Shown in pieces: positions 47,130 through 57,043 of a stretch of 64,000 nucleotides of DNA. The notes beneath the pieces were generated by a model. It saw only the letters and a program-made list of their open reading frames with translations. It had not been told where the DNA came from and searched no databases. Each line of letters starts with the position of its first letter. Positions within the stretch are counted from its first letter, which is position 1. Source of the DNA: an uncultured Bacteroidales bacterium (GTDB lineage Bacteria > Bacteroidota > Bacteroidia > Bacteroidales > UBA932); the NCBI GenBank assembly GCA_905233275.1, contig CAJODR010000010.1:1-64000 (forward strand), in the 5' to 3' direction. The translations under genes were made by a program, and so were the position numbers.

Positions 47130-48344
47130 TTAAGAGTCTTGGATTCGATTAGGATTTGGAGCCGCAGGGATGACGGCAAATGGCAAGGATATAAAGAGAG
47201 GGAAGTTCAGGTACTGTTCCTCCTGCATGAGTAATATATATAATAGAAGGAAGGCGATCCGACTGCGCATTCGCATTGGGAGTCGGAAGTACAAGAGCAA
47301 GAAATACAATAAAGCGACAGGTATACCGAACTGGGCGAAGTAATTGCTAAAGCCGTTGCTGTGGCCTTCTATTATTCGGGACCAACTTTCCTTATGATCA
47401 GAAAAACGAGTCTTCAGAAGGAGCCCGTTACCGACGACGGGATGTTTTTTAACATAATGAAAATCCACCACTAGAGCACCGGAGCGACTTTCAGAATACT
47501 CGGGTCTATCATCGTACTTTATTTGTTCCTTAGTAACATCGAACTGATGTTTTATCTTGTCCCAAAGAAAAGGAGTAAAGTAAAACAGTGCAGCCCCACT
47601 GGCAACAATACATACGAGAGACAAGTAATACCACCATTTGGGTCGAAAAAGGACTACGGCAAGAAGATAGACGATAAAGAATGCCATTAGTATGTAACCA
47701 CCAGTACTACGTGTTGTCAGGATGGCCAAACAGATGATTAGCACATGCCAGGGTTTTGTCCTTACCAGTTTCTTGAAATCACCCACATACAGGAGCAGGC
47801 TAACAAAAAGAAAACCTGCGAAAGCCCCAGGCTCCCAGAATGGTCCGCAGTTGCGAAGATACTCATCCCTGGCGACATTGACGTTATAGATCAGCACAGA
47901 ATGTAAATGGTCGGAAGGCACCGGGAGTACTTCTGGAATAATATAACCGAATAGCTGGGGGATATAGAATAAGAACGAGATTACAGCAAGAACCGTAATG
48001 ATATTCAAAAAACAATCCCGGAACTTCTCTCCCACATACAGAAGAATACCTGCGCCAAAAAATAACTTGCAAAGATAATTGAAAGAACCCATCCAGGAAA
48101 TGGAGCCAAGCACAAAAAACTGGGAGACAAAAAGGATAAGGAAACAGGCTGAATATATGCCAAGTACCTTAACATCTTTACGATTAAATTGAAACACCTG
48201 CCACGCCAGAGCCGCCAGGCCGAGGAATGGATATACAAAACGTACTGATACGACGGGACTGCCACTCAGGAAAATGAGCAGCGTTACGAGAAAATAGTCG
48301 AACCAGTCGGCTAGCGCTTTACCTTGTACATTATTCTTGACCAT
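47130..48344 (-). CDS. O-antigen polymerase-like (Wzy) membrane protein, copy 1
   Basis: 404 aa multi-TM with GPFWEPGAFAGFL and HSNGFSNYFAQFGI motifs. Confidence 0.7.
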   Translation of the reverse strand: MVKNNVQGKALADWFDYFLVTLLIFLSGSPVVSVRFVYPFLGLAALAWQVFQFNRKDVKVLGIYSACFLILFVSQFFVLGSISWMGSFNYLCKLFFGAGILLYVGEKFRDCFLNIITVLAVISFLFYIPQLFGYIIPEVLPVPSDHLHSVLIYNVNVARDEYLRNCGPFWEPGAFAGFLFVSLLLYVGDFKKLVRTKPWHVLIICLAILTTRSTGGYILMAFFIVYLLAVVLFRPKWWYYLSLVCIVASGAALFYFTPFLWDKIKHQFDVTKEQIKYDDRPEYSESRSGALVVDFHYVKKHPVVGNGLLLKTRFSDHKESWSRIIEGHSNGFSNYFAQFGIPVALLYFLLLYFRLPMRMRSRIAFLLLYILLMQEEQYLNFPLFISLPFAVIPAAPNPNRIQDS

Positions 48345-49201
48345 ATCCTTTTAGGGATTGAATGATATCGTAGAGTCCTTCGGACGAATGTCGTCTCCTC
48401 TTTTATGCTTTCCGGATGGCGGAAAACACGCCTCGATCCGTCGTCGGGGACAAAACGGAAACGGTTGTACGGCTTGCAGTTGGTGCCTTCACCGTTAAAA
48501 CCGGCATCAGGGTCGACAAGGCTCCTTACCGGGAACAGTGAGAGTTTGCCTTGCCTGAATTCGGCGTAGCAGAAACGAATTGCCCAGGACTTATTGGCTC
48601 CATGGCGCCAGTCAAGCAGCATCTTGGAGCAGTCGGAGCCGCCCCAGCGGTTGAAAGCTCGGCGTGTCTCAAGAATCGCTTTTTCAGACGGATCCCAGTC
48701 TACACTGTCCCAGCGGTCTTTCCAGGTCGCCCAACCCCAGGAGGAACTCCTGCGGCCGAACCATGTGTCAAAGGGATAGTCTTCCGTCCTGCCGATGTCC
48801 AGAGTATAGCCGCAAACCGAGAAAACCTTTGCCTCCGAGGCGTATCTTTCAAGACCGTCATTCATAAATGCGAGGAAGTTCGGCATCACTGACAGATCGT
48901 CCTCCATCACTATTGCGCGGCCGAACCGGTTGATCACCTCAGAAACTCCGTCAATGATTGACTGGCCAAGCCCTTTGTTTACCGGAGAGGCTGTCACTTC
49001 CACAGATGCAAAACCTTCTGCTTCTCCGGCGACTCTCACGACCTCCGAAACCTTAGCCTTCTCGGCTTCATTGCGCGCTCCGTCGACAAAGATGTGTAGC
49101 GGGGTCTCCCCTGCCTCGGGGCACGCCTTGAGCGTCTCCAGCGTTCTTTTCAGGAGGTCCGGACGGTTGAATGCAAACAGTGCGATCGGAGCGAATGACA
49201 T
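48311..49201 (-). CDS. Glycosyltransferase (GT2/GNT-I-like fold)
   Basis: IALFAFNRPDLLKRTLETLK, AIVMEDDLSVMPNFL, SWGWATWKDRW. Confidence 0.85.
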   Translation of the reverse strand: MSFAPIALFAFNRPDLLKRTLETLKACPEAGETPLHIFVDGARNEAEKAKVSEVVRVAGEAEGFASVEVTASPVNKGLGQSIIDGVSEVINRFGRAIVMEDDLSVMPNFLAFMNDGLERYASEAKVFSVCGYTLDIGRTEDYPFDTWFGRRSSSWGWATWKDRWDSVDWDPSEKAILETRRAFNRWGGSDCSKMLLDWRHGANKSWAIRFCYAEFRQGKLSLFPVRSLVDPDAGFNGEGTNCKPYNRFRFVPDDGSRRVFRHPESIKEETTFVRRTLRYHSIPKRIWSRIMYKVKR

Positions 49202-50143
49202 TTATCTTTCAGCCCTCATAGGGTTATTCAGGAAATCTTCGTATGCGAGACGGATGCCGTCTTCAAGCTCCGTCTTATAGGTCCAGCCAAGGGAGGCCGC
49301 CTTGGATACATCCAGAAGTTTGCGCGGCGTACCGTTGGGACGGGAAGTGTCCCATTTAATCTCGCCGGTGTATCCGACCACCTTTGCGACGAGTTCGGTC
49401 AAAGCCTTGATCGTCAATTCTTTCCCAGTGCCGGCATTGACGGTTTCGTTGCCGCTGTAATTGTTCATCAGGAATACGCAGAGGTTGGCGAGGTCGTCCA
49501 CATACATGAATTCGCGGAGCGGACTTCCGTCTCCCCAGCAGGTGACTTCACTGAGTCCAGCGACCTTGGCCTCATGGAAGCGGCGGATAAGGGCCGGCAG
49601 CACATGGCTGTGTTCAGGATGATAGTTGTCGTTGGGGCCATAGAGGTTGGTCGGCATGACGCTGATGTAGTCCGTACCATACTGGCGGTTGAGGAATTCG
49701 CAGTACTTCAGGCCGCTGATCTTGGCAAGTGCATACGCCTCGTTGGTCTTCTCGAGTTCTCCGGTCAGGAGGCAACTTTCGGGCATAGGCTGTGGCGCCA
49801 TTCTCGGATAGATGCAACTGGAGCCAAGGAATTCAAGTTTCTTGCAACCGTTCTTCCAGGCGGAATGAATCACGTTCATCTCGAGAATCATGTTGTCATA
49901 CATGAAATCCGCGAGGGCGGACTGATTGGCCACGATGCCGCCGACTTTTGCAGCCGCGAGGAAAACATACTCCGGCTTTTCAGCCTCGAAGAATGCCTCC
50001 ACAGCCTCCTGGCGGCACAGATCCAACTCCTTGTGCGTACGGGTAATGATGTTGGTATAGCCCTGACGCAGAAGTTCGCGGACTATGGCCGAGCCCACCA
50101 TCCCCCGGTGACCCGCAACGTATATCTTACTGTTCTTTTCCAT
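49202..50143 (-). CDS. fcl: GDP-L-fucose synthase
   Basis: IYVAGHRGMVGSAIVREL, FLGSSCIYPRMAPQPMPE, YALAKISGLKYCE. Confidence 0.96.
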   Translation of the reverse strand: MEKNSKIYVAGHRGMVGSAIVRELLRQGYTNIITRTHKELDLCRQEAVEAFFEAEKPEYVFLAAAKVGGIVANQSALADFMYDNMILEMNVIHSAWKNGCKKLEFLGSSCIYPRMAPQPMPESCLLTGELEKTNEAYALAKISGLKYCEFLNRQYGTDYISVMPTNLYGPNDNYHPEHSHVLPALIRRFHEAKVAGLSEVTCWGDGSPLREFMYVDDLANLCVFLMNNYSGNETVNAGTGKELTIKALTELVAKVVGYTGEIKWDTSRPNGTPRKLLDVSKAASLGWTYKTELEDGIRLAYEDFLNNPMRAER

Positions 50144-51246
50144 TACTTGACAATTCCCTTTTCCAGATACTCGGCCAGATTGGTCCTCACCTTCGCAGCG
50201 ACTCCCTCTCCTGCCACTTTGGCCATATCCGAATCCACCATTATCTTCACGAGGTCCTCAAAACTGGTCTTGGAGGGATTCCAGCCGAGTATGGCCTTGG
50301 CCTTTGTAGGATCGCCCCACAGGTTGACGACATCCGTCGGCCTGTAAAAATCCGGACTCACCTCAACCAGGACCTTGCCCACAAGCGATTCAGGACCTGC
50401 AACGCATACGCCTTTTTCATCAGCTCCTTCGCCGCGGAATTCAAGCTCTATCCCCGCATACTTGAATGCCAGATAGCAGAACTCGCGGACAGAATGCTGG
50501 ACTCCTGTAGCAATGACGAAATCCTCCGGTTTCTTGTGCTGAAGTATAAGCCACATGCATTCGACGTAGTCTTTGGCATAGCCCCAGTCGCGGAGGGAGG
50601 AAAGATTGCCGAGATAGAGCTTCTCCTGATGGCCCTGCGCAATTCTTGCTGCTGCAAGGGTAATCTTGCGGGTGACGAACGTCTCTCCCCTCCTCTCACT
50701 CTCGTGATTGAAGAGAATGCCGCTGCAGCAGAACATGCCGTATGCCTCGCGGTACTCCTTGACAATCCAGTAGCCGTAGAGTTTAGCGACAGCATAGGGA
50801 CTGTATGGATGGAACGGAGTATTCTCATTCTGAGGCACATCTTCCACCTTGCCGTAAAGCTCGGAAGTCGATGCCTGGTACATACGGCAGGTCTTCTCCA
50901 AATGGCAGGCGCGAATGGCCTCCAGCACCCTCAGGACACCCGTCGCATCAACGTCAGCCGTAAACTCCGGTGAGTCAAAACTTACCTGCACGTGGCTCTG
51001 GGCCGCAAGGTTGTACACTTCGTCGGGGCGAACTTTGTCCATGACTTTCACAATGGACATCGAGTCGCCCATATCGGCATAATGGAGGTGGAAGTTCGGT
51101 TTCCCCTCAAGATGCGCTATCCTTTCACGGAAATCCACGCTGCTTCGGCGGATGATACCATGAACATCATATCCTTTGTCAAGCAGGAATTCGGCGAGGT
51201 ATGAGCCGTCCTGTCCGGTAATACCGGTTATGAGAGCTGTTTTCAT
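50143..51246 (-). CDS. gmd: GDP-mannose 4,6-dehydratase
   Basis: [57 protein letters not shown]. Confidence 0.97.
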   Translation of the reverse strand: MKTALITGITGQDGSYLAEFLLDKGYDVHGIIRRSSVDFRERIAHLEGKPNFHLHYADMGDSMSIVKVMDKVRPDEVYNLAAQSHVQVSFDSPEFTADVDATGVLRVLEAIRACHLEKTCRMYQASTSELYGKVEDVPQNENTPFHPYSPYAVAKLYGYWIVKEYREAYGMFCCSGILFNHESERRGETFVTRKITLAAARIAQGHQEKLYLGNLSSLRDWGYAKDYVECMWLILQHKKPEDFVIATGVQHSVREFCYLAFKYAGIELEFRGEGADEKGVCVAGPESLVGKVLVEVSPDFYRPTDVVNLWGDPTKAKAILGWNPSKTSFEDLVKIMVDSDMAKVAGEGVAAKVRTNLAEYLEKGIVK

Positions 51247-51248
51247 CT

Positions 51249-52157
51249 TTATTCCTTAATATATGGAAGTGGCTGTTTTTCAAATTCTTCCGCCATGCGA
51301 ACGAGGTACTGGCCGTACTGGTTTTTGAGCATTGGCTTTGCCGTCTCACGTATCTGCTCCGGCGTCACCCAACCCTTTGCAAGGCCGATTGCCTCAAGGC
51401 AGGCGACTTTCAGTCCCTGACGTTTCTCGATGGTCTCGATATAGGCCGTCGCTTCCGCGAGCGAATCATGAGTGCCTGTATCCAGCCAGGCAAATCCGCG
51501 ACCCAAAGTGCGGACCTTGAGTTCGCCGGCGGAGAGGAATTCCTGGTTGACCGTGGTGATTTCCAATTCGCCTCTGGCGGAAGGCTTGATGTGGCCGGCG
51601 ATGTCTACGACTTTGTTGGGATAGAAGTAGAGGCCGACGACGGCGTAGTTGCTCTTCGGCACCTTTGGCTTTTCCTCGATCGAGAGGCAGTTGCCGTCAC
51701 GGTCGAATTCGGCGACGCCGTATCTTTCGGGATCGCTAACCCAATAGCCGAATACTGTAGCCTTGTGATTCTCTTCGGCATCTGCAACGGCCTCCCGGAG
51801 CATTTTCTGAAGACCTGCGCCATGGAATATGTTGTCGCCCAGCACCAGGCATGCGCAGTCATCTCCGATGAATTCCTTCCCGATAATAAAGGCCTGTGCA
51901 AGTCCGTCCGGCGAGGGCTGTTCCGCATAAGAGAAGCTGACGCCGAATGCCGATCCGTCACCGAGAAGGCGGCGGAATGACGGCAGATCCTCGGGAGTGG
52001 AGATAATGAGAATCTCCCGGATGCCGGCCTCCATCAGCACTGAAATCGGATAATAAACCATAGGCTTGTCATACACAGGCAACAACTGCTTGCTGACACC
52101 TTTGGTAATCGGATATAGCCTGGTGCCGGAGCCTCCGGCGAGAACAATTCCTTTCAT
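51249..52157 (-). CDS. rfbA: Glucose-1-phosphate thymidylyltransferase
   Basis: [37 protein letters not shown]. Confidence 0.97.
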   Translation of the reverse strand: MKGIVLAGGSGTRLYPITKGVSKQLLPVYDKPMVYYPISVLMEAGIREILIISTPEDLPSFRRLLGDGSAFGVSFSYAEQPSPDGLAQAFIIGKEFIGDDCACLVLGDNIFHGAGLQKMLREAVADAEENHKATVFGYWVSDPERYGVAEFDRDGNCLSIEEKPKVPKSNYAVVGLYFYPNKVVDIAGHIKPSARGELEITTVNQEFLSAGELKVRTLGRGFAWLDTGTHDSLAEATAYIETIEKRQGLKVACLEAIGLAKGWVTPEQIRETAKPMLKNQYGQYLVRMAEEFEKQPLPYIKE

Positions 52158-52158
52158 A

Positions 52159-52710
52159 TTAATCAAATGTTAAATCCACAAGCCGGGGATGGTTTTTATC
52201 CCTTTCCGAAAGAATGACATCTTCTCCCGGAACGCGCCAGTCAATGGCAAGATCAGGATCGTCCCATGCAATTGCACCTTCGGACTTTGGAGCATAGTAA
52301 TTATCGCATTTATATTGGAATACTGCCTCCTCGCTTAACACTGCGAAGCCATGGGCGAATCCCTTGGGAATGAATACCATCTTGTGATTCTCTCCACTCA
52401 ACTCCACGGCCACATGCTTACCGAATGTCGGGGAGCCCGGGCGAATATCTACAGCCACGTCCAAAACACGACCGGACACGACACGGACAAGCTTGCTCTG
52501 AGCGTGCTCTCCCTTCTGGAAATGCAGTCCACGGAGCACGCCGTAGCGGCTTTTACTCTCATTGTCCTGCACGAATTTCACCTGCCCGACAGCCGCCTCA
52601 AACTCTCTCTCCGAGAACGACTCGAAAAAATATCCCCTCTCGTCCCCGAACACCCTCGGCTCCAGGATCAAAACACCCTCTATATCTGTTTTTATGACAT
52701 TCATAATCAC
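52159..52710 (-). CDS. rfbC: dTDP-4-dehydrorhamnose 3,5-epimerase
   Basis: [46 protein letters not shown]. Confidence 0.96.
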   Translation of the reverse strand: MIMNVIKTDIEGVLILEPRVFGDERGYFFESFSEREFEAAVGQVKFVQDNESKSRYGVLRGLHFQKGEHAQSKLVRVVSGRVLDVAVDIRPGSPTFGKHVAVELSGENHKMVFIPKGFAHGFAVLSEEAVFQYKCDNYYAPKSEGAIAWDDPDLAIDWRVPGEDVILSERDKNHPRLVDLTFD

Positions 52711-53348
52711 TTATTATTGAAAAAGTGTTCCTCCAGCATCAGGCAGAGGCAATGGTAGACGGGAAGGTGTAGTTCCTGAACTTTGTATGTTTCGGTTTCA
52801 GGAACCTTGATGCAGATATCTGCAAGCGACGCCAGGCGGCCGCCGGTTTTGCCCGTGAGGGCGATAACCCTGAGGCCCTTTGCCTTTGCCGCCACAGCTG
52901 CATACAGGATATTCTTGCTGTTCCCTGAAGTGGAGATGGCAAGAAAGACATCCTTGTCACCGCCATAGCCGAAGACCTGCTGCGCAAAGATGAGGTCCGG
53001 ATTGCAGTCATTGGCGAATGCGGTATTGAGCGAGGCATGGCTGCTGAGGGCGATTGCCGGAAGAGAGCCCTGGAGAGTCCGCGCAAGAACAGTCCCCATA
53101 TCCGGATCGACCATCTTCAGTACGTCAGCGTACTTGACATCAATCGGACGCTCCCGGACAACGGACTTCATCAATTCGGCCACAATGTGCTGAGCATCAG
53201 CCGCCGACCCGCCGTTGCCGGCGATAAGCAGCTTGCCACCTATCGCATAATTGTATGCCAACGAGTCAAATGCATCCTGAATGTCCTTCCGGCACACTTC
53301 CAGCGAAGGATATCTCTCGATTAAATCATTCAAATAATCCATCTGCAC
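52707..53348 (-). CDS. SIS-domain phosphoheptose isomerase-like (GmhA-like)
   Basis: KLLIAGNGGSAADAQHIVAEL, VFLAISTSGNSKNI. Confidence 0.85.
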   Translation of the reverse strand: MQMDYLNDLIERYPSLEVCRKDIQDAFDSLAYNYAIGGKLLIAGNGGSAADAQHIVAELMKSVVRERPIDVKYADVLKMVDPDMGTVLARTLQGSLPAIALSSHASLNTAFANDCNPDLIFAQQVFGYGGDKDVFLAISTSGNSKNILYAAVAAKAKGLRVIALTGKTGGRLASLADICIKVPETETYKVQELHLPVYHCLCLMLEEHFFNNK

Positions 53349-54389
53349 TTATACTTTATCGGTTTCGTATTTCTTCCAGGCATGAGCTCCGGATTCGGAG
53401 AATTTGAACGGCATCACAAACCCGCCGAGATTCTTCAGGGCGCGTTCAAGCTCCTTTTTGCGGACCGGATCGACCATGAACATGATGAATCCGCCGCCAC
53501 CGGCACCGGAGACCTTTCCGGCCTTTGCCCCTGCTGTCATAGCGACGTCGAATGCCTGCTGAATCATCGGATTGGTAATCGACGACGCCATCTTTTTCTT
53601 GTCCTCCCAGGCCTCGCCGATGATCCTGGCGAATGCATCCATATCCCCTTTGAAAAGCGCATATTTCATATCTATTGCGCTCTGCTTGATACGATGCATT
53701 GCCTCAACGGCGACTCTATTGCCGGTAGAGGTGTTGCGCTGCTCCTCGTCAATGATTGCGGCACTGCTGCGGGAGACGCCGGTAAAATACAGGAGCATTG
53801 ACGCTTCCAGCTCATCGACAATCCAGCGCTTGATCTTGAGCGGATTGACTATCACGAGATCGTCTTTCAGGAATTCCATGAAATTGAATCCGCCGAATGC
53901 CGCCGCATACTGGTCCTGCTTGCCGCCGGACAGGCCGAGATCCTTGCGCTCAATCTCGTACGCCAGACGCGAAATTTCATAATCGCCAAGAGGTAGCGAA
54001 AGCCATTCGACAAAAGCCTTGAGAATGCATACGACCATCGACGACGAGGTGCCAAGACCGGAGCCGATCGGAGCATCATTGTAGGTCGTAATCCTGAACG
54101 GACGGGGATCCAGGCTGTATTCACGCACTATCCTGTTGTAAACCCCCTTGACGAGCGGAGCGCCCTCGGACGGATCCAGAAACGGCACAAGAGGATGACT
54201 CTTGTGATACGAGGCATCGTCGGCATCGATAGTAATCAGGCCGTCGGAGGTCTCCTCAATTGTCGTGAAAGTGCTCAGATTGATAGTCGCATTGAGCACA
54301 AGCCCGCCATACATGTCACTGTACGGCGACACGTCGCTTCCACCCCCGGCCAGGCCGAGACGCAATGGGGCTTTACTACGGATAACCAT
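53349..54389 (-). CDS. GHMP kinase, heptose-7-phosphate kinase-like (HddA-like)
   Basis: SKAPLRLGLAGGGSDVSPY, APIGSGLGTSSSMVV, GKVSGAGGGGFIMFMV. Confidence 0.85.
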   Translation of the reverse strand: MVIRSKAPLRLGLAGGGSDVSPYSDMYGGLVLNATINLSTFTTIEETSDGLITIDADDASYHKSHPLVPFLDPSEGAPLVKGVYNRIVREYSLDPRPFRITTYNDAPIGSGLGTSSSMVVCILKAFVEWLSLPLGDYEISRLAYEIERKDLGLSGGKQDQYAAAFGGFNFMEFLKDDLVIVNPLKIKRWIVDELEASMLLYFTGVSRSSAAIIDEEQRNTSTGNRVAVEAMHRIKQSAIDMKYALFKGDMDAFARIIGEAWEDKKKMASSITNPMIQQAFDVAMTAGAKAGKVSGAGGGGFIMFMVDPVRKKELERALKNLGGFVMPFKFSESGAHAWKKYETDKV

Positions 54390-55103
54390 CTAATACTTAA
54401 TTGGATACTTCAGTTCTATACCACGTTGCTTACACCTTGAGTAGAACAGTTTCAAATCCTTTCTGTGATATAATTTCATCAATTTCCTGCGTATTGGCTT
54501 GGGAATGGTGTCTTTCACCATGGTAGCGAACTTCTTCGTAAAAATTGAGAATTTGCTCAGATTATAATCCGTATATTCTATCGGCGTTTTCCAGTCTCCA
54601 TACATAAATGAAAGGCACTTCTCATAGTCTCTGGGGATATATACAGTCAGACCTTTGAAATCCCATTCGATCAAATCGGTAAAGAACTCCTCGAGAAAGA
54701 AACCGCCCTGGCTTGTCCTTACTTCAGGAGATACGGGGTCCATAATGTAGAAATCTATATACTCTCCATTGCGGATTATGGAGAAAAGATGATCGACTCT
54801 CTCGCTTCGGATTAATTCAAAACCGGCATCCTTCATATCCCAAAAGGAATCCAGAAACCTTTGTCTGTCTTCCTTAAGGATGAACAGATCTATATCTTCA
54901 TCCCATTCAATGAAATCCTTGTCCCTGATAATGCCCAGCAACGTTCCGAATGTCGGGCATATACGTAGGCCGTTCTTCTTGAAAACACTGTCAAGGACAG
55001 TCAGGTTTTCAAAAGATACTTCGCGATCAATCTTCTTTATACCGATATACAAATAATGCTTTTTATACCGGTATTTACCCTTTGATGTTTTTATTGATGC
55101 CAT
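54390..55103 (-). CDS. LicD-like protein, copy 2
   Basis: ICPTFGTLLGIIRDKDFIEWDEDIDLFI. Confidence 0.75.
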   Translation of the reverse strand: MASIKTSKGKYRYKKHYLYIGIKKIDREVSFENLTVLDSVFKKNGLRICPTFGTLLGIIRDKDFIEWDEDIDLFILKEDRQRFLDSFWDMKDAGFELIRSERVDHLFSIIRNGEYIDFYIMDPVSPEVRTSQGGFFLEEFFTDLIEWDFKGLTVYIPRDYEKCLSFMYGDWKTPIEYTDYNLSKFSIFTKKFATMVKDTIPKPIRRKLMKLYHRKDLKLFYSRCKQRGIELKYPIKY

Positions 55104-56196
55104 ATTCAGTACTGATTCTTTCTATACATTCATCAAAAGTGAAAGGCATTCTTGAGTCACGTATTTCCGCCCTTTTACCCAACACCGGTACAGACTCCAG
55201 TATGCTGTCAAGTTTAGAGATAATTCCGTCCATATCATCAATGCCAGTCACAAATCCATTGTCTCCCTCCACCAGACAGGCGGAACCGGCTTTATCCGAG
55301 ATAAGTATCTTTGAGCCACCAATAAGAGCTTCTGCCGTTACTGCTCCAAATGGTTCTACAGAACTCAACAATACCATGACAGAAGCTATATTATACCAGG
55401 CATAAAGTGAATCTCCTTCAAGTCTTCCTGTAAAAACAACACGCCTGGGGCATTCTCTGGCAAGCCCCTCAAGAGACTCTCTTTCTTCTCCATCCCCCAC
55501 TATTACCAAAACGCCGTCTTCACTTTTCATCTTCCCGTATGCAGAGATTAACAAGTCGACTCGCTTCAGTTTCACCAGACGTCCGACAAACAGAATGATC
55601 TTCTTGCCGCTCAGATCGAATTCGTCGAGATAGGATGTGGAAACAGGAAGAACGCTTTTATAATAAGGCAGGGCCTTTTTCTCATCCATCATTATCGGTA
55701 GCCATATTCCTTTGCCAAAATGATTGCGATACCATTCCTGGACATCTTTGGTCAGCACAATAATATCATCCAGCAATCTTGGGACGCGGTTCCTCAACAT
55801 TCGGTGAATCCAGGAGTAGTCATTATCATCCAGAATCATGTCAATACTGTCATCACACATGGAAACCAGACGGAATTTACGTCTCATGAACAAACGGGCG
55901 AACAAGGCTTGCCACATAGGGAACTGGAATTCCGGAACAATAACCAATTCCGGCTTTTCCCTCCATATCATACGGCATATTCCGAAGCAGAGTTTTCGGC
56001 TGGGACGGCCTAAAGTGACTCCTTTCAGGTATATCGGTTTGAATTCGCACTGTGATTCAATCCACTCAGGATCGAATTTTTGATCAGTAGCCTCCCTGCG
56101 GTAAAAACACATCTTCATCCCGAAGCACCGATGGAAGGCATTATAGGTGTCTATTCGATACGGAGCAATAGACGTTCTTATAAAAATACTTGACAT
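55075..56196 (-). CDS. Glycosyltransferase family 4
   Basis: KIILFVGRLVKLKRVDLLISAYGKM, VMVLLSSVEPFGAVTAEALIGGSKILIS. Confidence 0.88.
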   Translation of the reverse strand: MSSIFIRTSIAPYRIDTYNAFHRCFGMKMCFYRREATDQKFDPEWIESQCEFKPIYLKGVTLGRPSRKLCFGICRMIWREKPELVIVPEFQFPMWQALFARLFMRRKFRLVSMCDDSIDMILDDNDYSWIHRMLRNRVPRLLDDIIVLTKDVQEWYRNHFGKGIWLPIMMDEKKALPYYKSVLPVSTSYLDEFDLSGKKIILFVGRLVKLKRVDLLISAYGKMKSEDGVLVIVGDGEERESLEGLARECPRRVVFTGRLEGDSLYAWYNIASVMVLLSSVEPFGAVTAEALIGGSKILISDKAGSACLVEGDNGFVTGIDDMDGIISKLDSILESVPVLGKRAEIRDSRMPFTFDECIERISTEYGINKNIKG

Positions 56197-56197
56197 T

Positions 56198-57043
56198 TTA
56201 ACTGATCTTCCACAGCCAAGGGAACAAAACCCTTAGATGAATTGAACAATAATGGGAACACGCAGGGATTAATCCGTTATGTCTGTCGCAAATGAAGAAT
56301 TCCCGCGGATTACACCCGAGCGGAGAATAAAGGGCCTTCCATCGCTTTCGCAAAGGTACACTCTTATTACACCAATCCGGAATATGATCATGTTTTTCGC
56401 AAGTCCCGAGGTATTCATCAGACTGCCATACTTCAACACCTTTACGACCCGCCCTGAGACCATACTCGGTATCCCCCAAAGAATGGGAGAACCGCTTGTC
56501 CAGAATGCCGATTCTTTCCCTTACCGAAATGGGGACAAAAACGATATTCCCATTAAGCGTCTTGACTTTCAGGTCTTTCCCTTCAGGAGGATAATGCCTG
56601 TCATTGATAGTCCCCCCATAAGTAATCATACCTGTGGCCTTGGAACATGTAGGGGCAACGATTATTGCCTCCGGATGTCTCATCGAACATGCCATCATTG
56701 ATACAAGCATGTTTTCAAAGACAAAAGTATCGTCATTCAGCCATAAATAACCATCATATTTACCACAACGTTCCGCTTCCTCCCATGCGGCAATCATACC
56801 CCTGTTCCAAAACAGATTCCCGTCTCCCTGGATAATTCTTACTTCGGGAAATTGTTCCGTTACTGCTTCTGCTGTCCCGTCGACAGAACCGTCATCGGTC
56901 ATGAAAACATCATATGACACACCATTAGGGACATGGCATGAGAACAGACAGGAAAGGCTCTTGACTGTTTTGTCCTTTCTGTTGTGTACCGTAAGAAGAA
57001 CTGCTAGTTTCATCATTTCTCGTAATTCAGGGGTGCCTCTCAA
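56198..57043 (-). CDS. Glycosyltransferase family 2 (rhamnosyltransferase-like)
   Basis: AVLLTVHNRKDKTVKSLSCL, VFMTDDGSVDGTAEAV, DGYLWLNDDTFVF. Confidence 0.88.
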   Translation of the reverse strand: MRGTPELREMMKLAVLLTVHNRKDKTVKSLSCLFSCHVPNGVSYDVFMTDDGSVDGTAEAVTEQFPEVRIIQGDGNLFWNRGMIAAWEEAERCGKYDGYLWLNDDTFVFENMLVSMMACSMRHPEAIIVAPTCSKATGMITYGGTINDRHYPPEGKDLKVKTLNGNIVFVPISVRERIGILDKRFSHSLGDTEYGLRAGRKGVEVWQSDEYLGTCEKHDHIPDWCNKSVPLRKRWKALYSPLGCNPREFFICDRHNGLIPACSHYCSIHLRVLFPWLWKIS

